Notes under the pieces: generated by a model
Database searches by the model: none
What the model saw: the letters and a program-made list of their open reading frames with translations, nothing else
Told to the model about the DNA's origin: nothing
Part shown: one piece after another, positions 50,601-57,996 of the stretch
Layout: every line of letters starts with the position of its first letter
How positions within the stretch are numbered: position 1 is the stretch's first letter
Virus record (IMG/VR): IMGVR_UViG_3300044609_000988
Coordinates: 1 to 64,000 of that record
Source: a virus
DNA: 64,000 bases
Strand: one strand, 5' to 3'
Program-made: the position numbers and the translations under genes

Positions 50601-53600
50601 CTGTAAATACCTCTGCTAATAATATTAATAATTGGGTATCACTTTCAACTACACAAATTTCTGCTACTGATATTACTTCTGGCGTTATTTCTACATCAAG
50701 ACTTGCTAATAACTCAGATGCTGCTAACTCATTTACTTTCTTAAGAGGAGATCAAAGCTATGCTCCTGTTCTTCAGTCGATTAAAGGAGCAGAAGTAAGA
50801 TACTTTGCTAAGCTAATTCAGCAAGCAAATACTGGATCTTCTCAGTTAGTATTCAGCACAAATTCCAATACATTACTTGGTCACTCAGTTATTGATAATG
50901 TATCTGGTATTGCTCCAAATACCAATATAACTGGCGTATTGAGTGCTGCTGGTATTACTACTGTATCGATCAATAATCCATTATCTCAAAATATTCCTTC
51001 AGGAACAATTATAGAATTTTTGAGAGGCGCTTCTCCACTTACTTTTGAATCATCTTTAACACAAGGTAATTTTGTTGATAACATTGTTGTTTCTAATGGA
51101 GGTTCTGGTTATACCAGTGGTCAATATTTTGATGTTCCATTAACAGGCGGTTCTGGAACAGGACTACGTTGTAATATTATTGTTTCTGGAGGTTCTGTTA
51201 CAGAAGTAACAACCACTAATAGTGGTCAAAATTACACAGGCGACTTTAATATCACTTCTTCTCCTGCTGCTATTGGTCCAGGATCTGGATTAGTTTTAGC
51301 AGCTAAAATTAGCACTGTTAATCGTCAATATGCCAATACTTCAATAGACATTCAAAGAGTTAGTGATCTAACAATTTCGGCAGACCCATTCGGTACGGTT
51401 GGTGTTTCTAGATTCCTTAAGTCACAATTTATTATTGGTCAAGCTGGAAACGGTTCCATTCAATTAAAAACTGGTCCTGATAGTGGTCTTGATGCTGACT
51501 TACTTGATGGTGCTCAGGGTGCTTTCTATCTAAATGCCAGTAACCTAAACTCTGGTACTGTATCAACAGATCGTCTATCTGGAACATACAACATAAGTAT
51601 TTCTGGACAATCTGGTAATACATTACGTCTAATTTCATCAACTTCAAACCCAACTTCAAACCCATCACCTAGCAATTTCGCTACTGGTGTTATCACTGAT
51701 ACAAAAAATAATAGCTCCGATGGTTTGAATGATGGTGGCTCAAGACACCTAGTAATGTCCATCAGAAATGGTGGTGCTGGATTTGACGCTACCTTCGGTG
51801 GTGTTAGACAACTAGCATTTACTGATAATGATAATATGTGGCTTCGTGGTTCTGGCACGGGGGTAAGTGAATTTGGCTCATGGGGTAAAGTTTGGACTTC
51901 ACTTAATGACGGTCCAGGAACTGATATGGATGCCGATAAACTTGATAACCGTCAAGGTACATGGTATCAAAATGCTTTAAATATTAACTTCGGAACTCTC
52001 AGTGATAATAGATTACCAACATATCAAACCACAAAGAGTTTCAACAGTTCCATTAAACTTTTAACAACTACAAATAATCCAAGATATAAAATTTATGTCA
52101 GCGGTTTATTATTAACAACTGCCCCATTCCTTGCTGGTTTAGAAGTTAATCTGTATAATGCCAATGCTCAAGGAACAGGAACAATTTTAATTACAAATAT
52201 TGAGACATTTGATGATGCTAATGATAACAATAATGATTACACTATCATTACTGGTTCTTTACAAACAGGCACATTTATCGGAGCCCTAACAATTGGTACA
52301 GCAAGTAACAGAATTACATTCCAAGATTTCAGTCTTGATGCAACTGGCACTTTCCAAACCGCTTCGCTTGATAGTGATGGTGGCATTGCTAGATTAAAAC
52401 TGGGTAGAAAAGATGGCACTGCTTCAGCTCCAGCTATTTACTTCAATTCTAGCCAATTAGCAGCTACAAATTATAATGCTGCTATTGTATCTTCTGGAGG
52501 AAATGCTACTGATGGTAGTGGTACATTAAATGTACTTGTAGCTAGTGCTAATGGATTAACAGTTAATAACAACACTGTTTGGAACGCTGGAAATGTAACG
52601 TTCAATAGCACTAATGTTTTAAGCACTGCAGTTATTCGTGATGCGTCTGGCAACTTTGCTGCTGGTACTATTACCGCTGCTTTAACTGGCGCTGCTTCGG
52701 CAAACGTCTTAAAGGCTGGCGATACCATGACTGGTTCGCTAACAATTAGCGGAGCAAGTAGTAATTTAAGTGTCGGCGGAACTCTTGGGGTTACAGGTAA
52801 TACTACTTTATCTGGTAGCTTGACGGTTGACACAAATACTTTATTTGTTGACTCTACGAATAATAGGGTTGGTATTGGAACAAATTCTCCTGTTGGTCCA
52901 TTATCACTTGATGTTAATGGAAAAGGAAGATTTATTGGCAATGCAGAAAATGGCAATGGTGGATATGCTTTATCTGTATGGGCTACAGGAGCATCTCAAA
53001 ATACAGGTATTTCGTTCTACCCAACATTTGATAATTTCCCTTCTGATACTGGCCCAAGAAGAGCAGTTGATTTAATTGCTGGATTTGATGGTGGAACATG
53101 GGAAACACAATATTTTGCCATTCACGTTGGTGGTTCTGGTGGAAATGATGTTCAAAATATCACAACAGAAAGATTAAGAATTATAAACACAGGTGAAGTT
53201 GGTATTGGAAGAACACCAGCAACTGGTTATTCATTAGATATTAATGGAAAGGCAAGAGTATCTACTGGATTTGAAATTGATAATAGTCTCGATAATTCAG
53301 GTGCTCCATTATTCTTCTTTGGTTCTTCGTCAGCAAGAAACTTTAGAATTGGTAACCAGTTACTTGTTAATGATGTATTTGAAATCACGCCATCAACTAC
53401 AGGTGGTGGTGCTACATTCACAACGCCAGCATTTTCTATTCGTGGTGCTGATGGTAATGTTGCTATTGGTTCAACTACATTTGCTAATCCAGGAAATACT
53501 ATTCAATATAAATTAAATGTTGCTGGTAATATTAACTTCACTGGAACTCTTTATCAAAATAATGAAGCTTTTGTAACTTCTAGATGGACTGCTTCATCGA

Positions 53601-53881
53601 ATGGAACTGATATTCATAGATTATCTAAGGTCGGAATTAATAAAGCAGATCCAGCATATACGTTAGATGTTGGCGGAGATGTTAATTTAACTGGCAAAAT
53701 ATATGTTTCTGGTAATGCTCAGTGGATAGATACTAAAGGTATTATTAGAACTTCGTCAAATTTAATTAGCGAAGATATAACTATTCCTACTAATACTAAT
53801 GCTGTAAGCACTGGACCACTAGTAATAAATACAAATAACATCATCACGATTTCTGAAGGTGCTGTTTGGACAATCGTGTAA
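44648..53881 (+). CDS. Giant tail-fibre-like virion protein
   Basis: A 3077-residue protein. In order: G-x-G-Y beta repeats (about 60-145); a parallel beta-helix, pectate-lyase-like part (about 290-400; GRVYVSAQIGNDQNDGRSAV, TIKRACQIAS); an unusual helical region (about 700-1400) with four C(R/K)RDI repeats at about 724, 976, 1106 and 1233; a beta part; a KLPTQKAVRDYI element near 1734; paired fibre repeats (LDADLLDGAQGAFY; DADKLDNRQGTWY); and C-terminal shaft repeats (LTVDTNTLFVD...NRVGIGTNSP) near 2694-2760. It is the probable long fibre or its scaffold. Confidence 0.8.
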   Translation: MSFQFNSDKEIIQAVNPKLVGSNELTIRSGEGASEKEIFRAQLDSQTGLPRVGINRTGRRVESIRINEGQGGTGYTLTPNVTLTAPDLPNGIQALASAVVFNGSVVAIIVDNSGDGYSLAPEVTITGGNGSGAAATAVLDTVDFELDINGAIRTSTSIISDTARILNLDIDNFVTPDASFRAPNLKTWANGTGTQFVPNVVLQKDSYRYAADNIYQALNTGTTGSSLPIHKDGIALSGDVQLKHVGYRVNDVNAPHYLQTGESGLFPRSITPLLGDKSDKIATTEYVLNLATNDVGGRVYVSAQIGNDQNDGRSAVAPVRTIKRACQIASATVGVKETVIISGGDYVEDNPISIPADCSIVGDNLRLVIVRPANPRKHMFKFGDKNYLTGLVFRDQIDSNGDPVATWDYAMVFDDKQRIYYDSTTGGDFGRSFPIGHQIFGPPRIRVSFQNHTGGTELIAGLSVSGINTGASGLIAGVTFESTTGPDAYVNGTIDVDITSGSFNNGETFEYTVGIAPAQQTYDFISTDITSIRAEGEVVSNNKDLAISLPIVRIDFSQQGTAETSEGGFQYDPAEDNSGGIVFYTNALVGRQNTHDFKEGQQIEIQGLPISGPDLSYLNGKQRIYKILRDADGRSRRFVIQNKQDESLTDSNFIPNNASVKSYDYSVTVSLLNSPNKFGVAESVSRRFQDACILIRNNIPFIVDEAYLQIKDEFEYLAVPNEQKCRRDIGHFLNALIRDLEYGSNYHTIEAAQTYIQNAQIGYLGNEITESVRAYEIAKDLAILAMRRWRTGNGQLANSLYTPLYSSITRYFDPTVIQDTLGAACEDVASAINTLGYLFVAVITNNAVDRYLDASELIARNTDLIAEEAVGFVRAQYPDLNLNQDNSESNRFVDAANLIFANKDEIQDKALAQISVEYSEASWGTDWVIPGDTINQDNKRNLDSYRLIQKNRTEIVNSSWTQLIAQYPGVSTTETKCKRDIGYFVDAVSLDVFLGGNKYSRKFTLQYFNNGAPISNGLVGEETQSVFAFNQARDLMKSAITNQLTYKDLTITADSATGSNTSTSSCSDVQTNITNLVSIVTAVISAGNTTSLPAENAGTIYSGSSKCRRDIGYFATAIANDLVSGGNSNIIEVAKSYFNNGTPISNGLVGEEAQSVIAFNKAKDLMKLAITNQLYAKDLTLTADPLTNNNQDPNSCANVKTAIDTLAAIAVTSITNGNLTSLPTVNTGNTDICKRDIKYILSAVRRDLTLGGNAGMLTAAEAYFTGAQLTGIPEEELSPTRYAFEKVRDLAILAMRNWKTGNGTGTVYIPTYTIKQQYIDSTIAIDPGTPICANVASSITTSFALLDDVLSGEILPGATEKTYGTLYDTTNIVSFPDNTLYDANNKVITPRATWDDLPYIEASPYTQNASVISFLGGGGALIDGSKVSQPNCPFPGLELDGSASFPNQGKSMVAAAFTIVSFNGVGYKIINDGYVQLVSVFVLFAADGVLAESGGYASITNSATNFGIYALRARGYNNFAYSFDVGTITNVSTTPTGRTIFTVDGLGREPLEHYIVKIDGYSNLNPEIEYFIDTVSGVTVGPPFSAQITLESGSGDPAEFIRDSDNVAVSTGIGEFSGKTIRLHRPSIVNSSSHTWEFAGSGTNYNALPENGGVKIDANEQVSQDYGRVYCSGTDELGDFKVGTFAKIENRTGNITFTGTVTISEVEFLKLKGGDVVVTGFDNSNTLGGANTTDSKLPTQKAVRDYITNNLGPYINKPYSTNAVPRALVELTDSGKISIDQIPPLRPFNVYTIEDQAERLSIEGALAGDIAIQQDTGTSYILNNDNDSLFVSFAVDTDLVFTIGNIFTGDISGGQIQATEYRTGVVYQISLSNAGSGYTIAPTVTISGGNPGAGAVQASAIATIANGQVVTVQIIEFNGFVGGKGYTTPPTITFSSPGGAGITATGSCLIESRLYGDIVNNVKITDTDTIQSSNSPTDTVNINRSVNTSANNINNWVSLSTTQISATDITSGVISTSRLANNSDAANSFTFLRGDQSYAPVLQSIKGAEVRYFAKLIQQANTGSSQLVFSTNSNTLLGHSVIDNVSGIAPNTNITGVLSAAGITTVSINNPLSQNIPSGTIIEFLRGASPLTFESSLTQGNFVDNIVVSNGGSGYTSGQYFDVPLTGGSGTGLRCNIIVSGGSVTEVTTTNSGQNYTGDFNITSSPAAIGPGSGLVLAAKISTVNRQYANTSIDIQRVSDLTISADPFGTVGVSRFLKSQFIIGQAGNGSIQLKTGPDSGLDADLLDGAQGAFYLNASNLNSGTVSTDRLSGTYNISISGQSGNTLRLISSTSNPTSNPSPSNFATGVITDTKNNSSDGLNDGGSRHLVMSIRNGGAGFDATFGGVRQLAFTDNDNMWLRGSGTGVSEFGSWGKVWTSLNDGPGTDMDADKLDNRQGTWYQNALNINFGTLSDNRLPTYQTTKSFNSSIKLLTTTNNPRYKIYVSGLLLTTAPFLAGLEVNLYNANAQGTGTILITNIETFDDANDNNNDYTIITGSLQTGTFIGALTIGTASNRITFQDFSLDATGTFQTASLDSDGGIARLKLGRKDGTASAPAIYFNSSQLAATNYNAAIVSSGGNATDGSGTLNVLVASANGLTVNNNTVWNAGNVTFNSTNVLSTAVIRDASGNFAAGTITAALTGAASANVLKAGDTMTGSLTISGASSNLSVGGTLGVTGNTTLSGSLTVDTNTLFVDSTNNRVGIGTNSPVGPLSLDVNGKGRFIGNAENGNGGYALSVWATGASQNTGISFYPTFDNFPSDTGPRRAVDLIAGFDGGTWETQYFAIHVGGSGGNDVQNITTERLRIINTGEVGIGRTPATGYSLDINGKARVSTGFEIDNSLDNSGAPLFFFGSSSARNFRIGNQLLVNDVFEITPSTTGGGATFTTPAFSIRGADGNVAIGSTTFANPGNTIQYKLNVAGNINFTGTLYQNNEAFVTSRWTASSNGTDIHRLSKVGINKADPAYTLDVGGDVNLTGKIYVSGNAQWIDTKGIIRTSSNLISEDITIPTNTNAVSTGPLVINTNNIITISEGAVWTIV

Positions 53882-53895
53882 TAAAAAATAATTAA

Positions 53896-54777
53896 ATGGA
53901 TCCAATTTCTTCAAAATTAACATCTAATAACATTAATATCTCCAGGGGATTAATTTTACCTGTTTACACCAATGACCCTGGGGATGGCAACCCAGGGGAG
54001 ATTATTTATGTTAATGGACAATTAAAATATTATAGAGAAGGAAAATGGTTATTCATAACTGATGGAAAGAAAGATGGATTGACAGAAGCCACTGCTGTTG
54101 ACAAATCAACAGATATTCTTGTAGCAAATCCATCTGCTCCCAGTGGTTGGTATTGGATAAAAACAAATAATGTAGCTAGACAATATTGGGTAGATAATAC
54201 CTATGATGGTGGTGGATGGGTTTTGGTTGGCAGTCACCCAATTAATGTTTCAATTCAAGCTTTAACATATGCTCAAGCGGCAGAATCTTATTCAGGAAAT
54301 GCTTCTTCTACATATGGAACAGGAGATCCAAAATCATATTCTGTTTGGGTTGGATTAAATGGATGGGATGCTATTGCTACAGCAAACGCTGCTGGCAGAA
54401 ATTTTGTTTATTACACCGCTAATTCTCAAGTTTCTTTGGGATCTACTGCTTCGCATGTTAGAAGAAGTAGATGGAAGTGGAGCGGATGGAATTCTTTATA
54501 TTCTTGGAATAATGCCAACACTTTAATTAATGAAGTTGGTGCTTCTACTCCAGGTTTATGGTATTATCATATGTCATATAATTTCACTACATATGACAGA
54601 GACCAAGATGCTTATAGTGCTAATTGTGCTACTCTTTATAATAATGCTCCTTGGTGGTATGGAGCTTGTTGGGATGGCAATTTTTGGGGAGGAAATGGAA
54701 GTGGATATGCTAACGCTGCTTTCTGGACAGGTTCTGGAGGAGATTATTACAACTATGGAGCAATGTACGTAAAATGA
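53896..54777 (+). CDS. Fibre-tip adhesin with fibrinogen-like C-terminal domain (copy 1)
   Basis: A 293-residue protein. Residues 5-58 are the shared cassette (SKLTSNNINISRGLILPVY, then GEIIYVNGQLKYYREGKW). From about 80 it follows the fibrinogen C-terminal pattern: GWYWIKTNN, QYWVDNTYDGGGWVLVGS, and near the end DAYSANCATLYNNAPWWYGA then CWDGNFWGG and GAMYVK. The paired Cys flanking the WWY motif is typical of that lectin fold, which binds acetylated sugars in animal ficolins. Here it probably recognises host surface glycans. Copies 2 and 3 lie downstream. Confidence 0.75.
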   Translation: MDPISSKLTSNNINISRGLILPVYTNDPGDGNPGEIIYVNGQLKYYREGKWLFITDGKKDGLTEATAVDKSTDILVANPSAPSGWYWIKTNNVARQYWVDNTYDGGGWVLVGSHPINVSIQALTYAQAAESYSGNASSTYGTGDPKSYSVWVGLNGWDAIATANAAGRNFVYYTANSQVSLGSTASHVRRSRWKWSGWNSLYSWNNANTLINEVGASTPGLWYYHMSYNFTTYDRDQDAYSANCATLYNNAPWWYGACWDGNFWGGNGSGYANAAFWTGSGGDYYNYGAMYVK

Positions 54778-55019
54778 AAAAACCCTGTAATAGACTTAAA
54801 ATAGCAAAAAACAAAATTGATGTTGATTCTGAAGGAATGTTTACTTATATCTTTGAATGGTATAATAATGAAAAATTAATGATACAAGAACCATACAAAA
54901 TTCAATCAGATAATTATGGATTACCAATTGAAAATTATAATATTAATGAAATGATCGAACATAAACAATATTGTTGTTTAGAAATAGATTCAAATACTCT
55001 AAAAATAGAAGAAATTTAA
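54774..55019 (+). CDS. Small hypothetical protein between adhesin genes
   Basis: An 81-residue protein starting MKKPCNRLKIAKNKIDVDSE, joined to the first adhesin by an ATGA overlap; the third copy of the adhesin lacks such a partner. A possible assembly helper for the adhesin, by analogy with small fibre chaperones encoded directly after adhesins; this is inference only. Very AT-rich. Confidence 0.5.
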   Translation: MKKPCNRLKIAKNKIDVDSEGMFTYIFEWYNNEKLMIQEPYKIQSDNYGLPIENYNINEMIEHKQYCCLEIDSNTLKIEEI

Positions 55020-55023
55020 TCCA

Positions 55024-55947
55024 ATGGCAGCCAATTCAAAATTAACATCCAACAACATTAATATCACCAAGGGATTAATTTTACCTGTATATGACGTAGA
55101 TCCTGGTGATGGCAATGCGGGAGAGATTGCTTATGTTAATGGACAATTAAAATATTATGTCGGTGGAAAATGGACATTCATAACAGAAGGCAAAGATGGG
55201 TCTACTGCTGATAGAGCAGCTGAGTCAGCATCGGCAATTCTCGCAATAAATCCCTCTGCTTCTGATGGCGTTTATTGGATTAATTTACCTACGGCTGGAC
55301 CAACACAAGTCTATTGTATTATGAATAATTCATATAATGGAGGTGGATGGATGATGGCAATGAAAGCAACTAGAGGAACAACTTTCAATTTCAACGCAAA
55401 TTATTGGACAACAACAAATACATTAAATCCAACTCAAACAAATATTAATGATGGGGATGCAAAATTTGAAACCTTCAACAGATTTGAAGCAAAAGATATT
55501 TTAGCAGTTTGGCCAGATTTAACAGCAAACTCAGGTTGTTTTAATGTTTCTAGGGGGCATATTTGGTTGGAAAATAGTTTTTGGCAGGGAGGAACTAAAA
55601 TTACTTTAACAAATCTGTTTAATACAGCTAATGAATATTTTATTCGGGATGCTAATAATTTCTGTGGCATCAACCAATTTTCTCGCCAAACTGATGTTAG
55701 ATTTTATGGATTTAATTATTCAAATGATCAAAATTTAGCTAGGACTAGGTGGGGATTTGGTTGGAATGAAAATGGAGGTGGCCTTTGGCCGAATGGAAAT
55801 CAAGGAAGTGATGATGTATCGGGTGGTATTGGTATGACAGGAACTCAACAAGGACAGGTCAATTATTCTGCTGGAGATTTTATTGGTTGCTGTCAAAGTG
55901 TCACGGGATTTAATAGATCAGCAAGAGTAGAGATTTATGTCAGATAA
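55024..55947 (+). CDS. Fibre-tip adhesin with fibrinogen-like domain (copy 2)
   Basis: A 307-residue protein. The N-terminal cassette (SKLTSNNINITKGLILPVYD, then GEIAYVNGQLKYYVGGKWTF) is nearly the same as in copies 1 and 3. GVYWINLPTAGPTQVYCIMN and YNGGGWMMAMKA (about 83-115) are clear fibrinogen-like entry motifs; the middle and end are different from copy 1 (FIRDANNFCGINQFSRQTDV, CCQSVTGFNRSARVEIYVR). The shared head with variable tip implies interchangeable receptor binding. Confidence 0.75.
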   Translation: MAANSKLTSNNINITKGLILPVYDVDPGDGNAGEIAYVNGQLKYYVGGKWTFITEGKDGSTADRAAESASAILAINPSASDGVYWINLPTAGPTQVYCIMNNSYNGGGWMMAMKATRGTTFNFNANYWTTTNTLNPTQTNINDGDAKFETFNRFEAKDILAVWPDLTANSGCFNVSRGHIWLENSFWQGGTKITLTNLFNTANEYFIRDANNFCGINQFSRQTDVRFYGFNYSNDQNLARTRWGFGWNENGGGLWPNGNQGSDDVSGGIGMTGTQQGQVNYSAGDFIGCCQSVTGFNRSARVEIYVR

Positions 55948-56002
55948 TATGAATCTTTCAAATTACAAAATATCGTTGATTAATTAAAAATTAATAATTT
56001 TA

Positions 56003-56848
56003 ATGGATAATTCAAAATTAACATCTAACAACATTAATATCACCAAGGGATTAATTTTACCTGTGTATGACGTAGATCCTGGTGACGGTACTATGGGGGA
56101 AATTGTTTATGTCAATGGACAATTAAAATATTATGTGGGTGGAAAATGGACATTCATAACTGATGGAAAAATAGGAACATCAGCTAGTTCACCTGCATTA
56201 AACGCAGCTCAAATTAGAGCTGCTGGGATAAGTGCTGATGGTGATTACTGGTATCAACCAACAGGGGCATCGTCACCGATTCAGTTGTATACAAATTTTT
56301 CAAATGCTCCAGCAGGAAAAGGTTATGTTCTCGTTGCTAGAGGAAGAGAATCTACTGATTGGTGGAATACTAACGGACAAAATACTTCCGCTTTAACATC
56401 ATCTTCATTAGATACAAATACACCAATTGCTGTTCTTCCAAACACATTTGTGAATGGTTTAATTAATAATCAGTGGAATGGAATGAGATTCATAACAAAT
56501 AGAAGAAATGGAGCAGATTCTTGGTTATTTGTTGGAACCCAAAGCACTACTTTTAGTTGGACTTATTTTCAGCAATCTGGATCTAGCGTTTCAGCTACTG
56601 CTCAACAATTTAATGGAGTATTTTTATCTGGTGGAGCACGAATAACATATGGATCTGGAATATATTGGACAGATACTTTAAATTATGGAAATGGTAATAA
56701 CTGCGATAGAACATTTACTTGGTCATGGGGAGGTCATGGATCTTGGCAAGGGTGGTCTGGTGGATCTTCATGTACTCCAACTGGATCTTTCCAACTTGGA
56801 GGTGAAGGTCACGCACTTCAATTAGTAAATTGCTACGTAGAGTGCTAA
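56003..56848 (+). CDS. Fibre-tip adhesin (copy 3)
   Basis: A 281-residue protein with the same N-terminal cassette (SKLTSNNINITKGLILPVYD; GEIVYVNGQLKYYVGGKWTF). The entry segment is divergent (ISADGDYWYQPTGASSPIQL, KGYVLVARGRESTDWW) and the tip is Trp/Gly/Ser-rich (FTWSWGGHGSWQGWSGGSSC), ending in NCYVEC. It probably shares the fold of copies 1 and 2 but with a third specificity. Confidence 0.7.
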   Translation: MDNSKLTSNNINITKGLILPVYDVDPGDGTMGEIVYVNGQLKYYVGGKWTFITDGKIGTSASSPALNAAQIRAAGISADGDYWYQPTGASSPIQLYTNFSNAPAGKGYVLVARGRESTDWWNTNGQNTSALTSSSLDTNTPIAVLPNTFVNGLINNQWNGMRFITNRRNGADSWLFVGTQSTTFSWTYFQQSGSSVSATAQQFNGVFLSGGARITYGSGIYWTDTLNYGNGNNCDRTFTWSWGGHGSWQGWSGGSSCTPTGSFQLGGEGHALQLVNCYVEC

Positions 56849-56877
56849 ATTATAATTATAATTATAATTAATAAATA
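56849..56877 (+). promoter_or_regulatory. AATTAT tandem repeat and late motif ATAAATA
   Basis: An (ATTATA)-type tandem repeat of about four units (56849-56870) runs into ATAAATA (56871-56877), 24 bases before ATG 56902. It marks the start of the glycine-rich adhesin unit. Confidence 0.5.
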
Positions 56878-56901
56878 TTTTAACGGAATAGAGTGTCATT
56901 T

Positions 56902-57957
56902 ATGTCTACATTAAATGTCGGTATTTTAAATGCCAGTAACAGAATAAAACTTCCTATACTCACAACTACCCAAAGAAATTCTTTGGCGCTTGAAGTGGGA
57001 TTGATGATTTTTAATTCTACTGCCAGTGAAGTTCAATTTTATAATGGAACTGAGTGGATAAATCCAGGCAAAGGTAAACTTAGTGCTACTGGAGGAGTTA
57101 TTACTACAGCTGGATTATATAAAGTTCACACATTTACAGGTAATGGGTCTTTTGTACTTACGGGAAGTGGGTTGGTAGAATATTTAATCGTTGCTGGTGG
57201 TGGCGGCGGCGGTTCTGATATGGGTGGCGGCGGTGGAGCTGGTGGAGTAATTATTGGTTCTACAACTTTATCATCTGGAACATATCCAATAACAGTTGGT
57301 GGAGGAGGCAGTGGTGCTCCTGCAGGAGTAGGACAAGTTAGAGGAACTAACGGAAATCCCTCAACTTTTAATAATTTAACAGCTATTGGTGGTGGTGGCG
57401 GTGCTAGTTGCCATGATAGATCAACAAGCCCAGCAGGAAATGGTGGATCAGGAGGAGGAGCATCTGGCGGAGGAACTCTTCCTAGTGGAGGATCTGGAGG
57501 TGGTGGATACGGGGGAGGAATTAGAGGATTAGGAACTCCTGGTCAAGGAAATGATGGAGGGTCAGGAATATATGCTTGGTATCCTGGCGGCGGTGGTGGT
57601 GCTGGAGCTGCTGGAACAAACAACCCAGCAACTGGTGGCGTTGGAGTGCAAAGTTCTATTCTAGGTGTTTCTTACTTCTGGGGCGGCGGCGGCGGCGGAT
57701 CTGGATATTCTGCAGGCGGAGGAAATGGTGGTAATGGTGGCGGCGGCGGTGGAGCCGTAAACGTTACTTCTGGCGGTTCTGGATTAAATAATGGATCCCC
57801 TGGTGGTGGAGGAAGTCCAAATTCACAAACCAATAGGCCTGGAGGTAATGGTGGCGCCAACACTGGTGGCGGCGGTGGTGGTGGTAGTCACTACAGTGCT
57901 AATAATTTTGGCGGTACTGGTGGTTCTGGAATAGTTGTAGTAAGATACTTAGCATAA
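56902..57957 (+). CDS. Glycine-rich fibre adhesin (copy 1)
   Basis: A 351-residue protein from ATG 56902; I reject the in-frame GTG at 56893 because the paralogue downstream starts at the equivalent MSxLNVGI. The N-terminal 70 residues contain LPILTTTQRNSLALEVGLMI and FNSTASEVQFYNGTEWI; then ITTAGLYKVHTFTGNGSFVL leads into glycine-rich arrays (about 95-345), with runs such as GGGGGGSDMGGGGGAGGVII. Such arrays form polyglycine II lattices in gp38-type receptor-binding adhesins. Host recognition is the likely role. Confidence 0.75.
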   Translation: MSTLNVGILNASNRIKLPILTTTQRNSLALEVGLMIFNSTASEVQFYNGTEWINPGKGKLSATGGVITTAGLYKVHTFTGNGSFVLTGSGLVEYLIVAGGGGGGSDMGGGGGAGGVIIGSTTLSSGTYPITVGGGGSGAPAGVGQVRGTNGNPSTFNNLTAIGGGGGASCHDRSTSPAGNGGSGGGASGGGTLPSGGSGGGGYGGGIRGLGTPGQGNDGGSGIYAWYPGGGGGAGAAGTNNPATGGVGVQSSILGVSYFWGGGGGGSGYSAGGGNGGNGGGGGGAVNVTSGGSGLNNGSPGGGGSPNSQTNRPGGNGGANTGGGGGGGSHYSANNFGGTGGSGIVVVRYLA

Positions 57958-57960
57958 ATA
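57953..57960 (+). promoter_or_regulatory. Late-promoter motif CATAAATA
   Basis: CATAAATA overlaps the stop codon of the first glycine-rich gene and lies 36 bases before the second. Confidence 0.5.
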
Positions 57961-57996
57961 ATTATTAATGCAATACGATAATTTTGAGGATATTTC

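Noticed and set aside
19503-53881. Frameshifts or split genes in the giant reading frames
   Set aside because: Each frame is continuous from start to stop with uniform codon style apart from short GC patches, so they are read as single genes.
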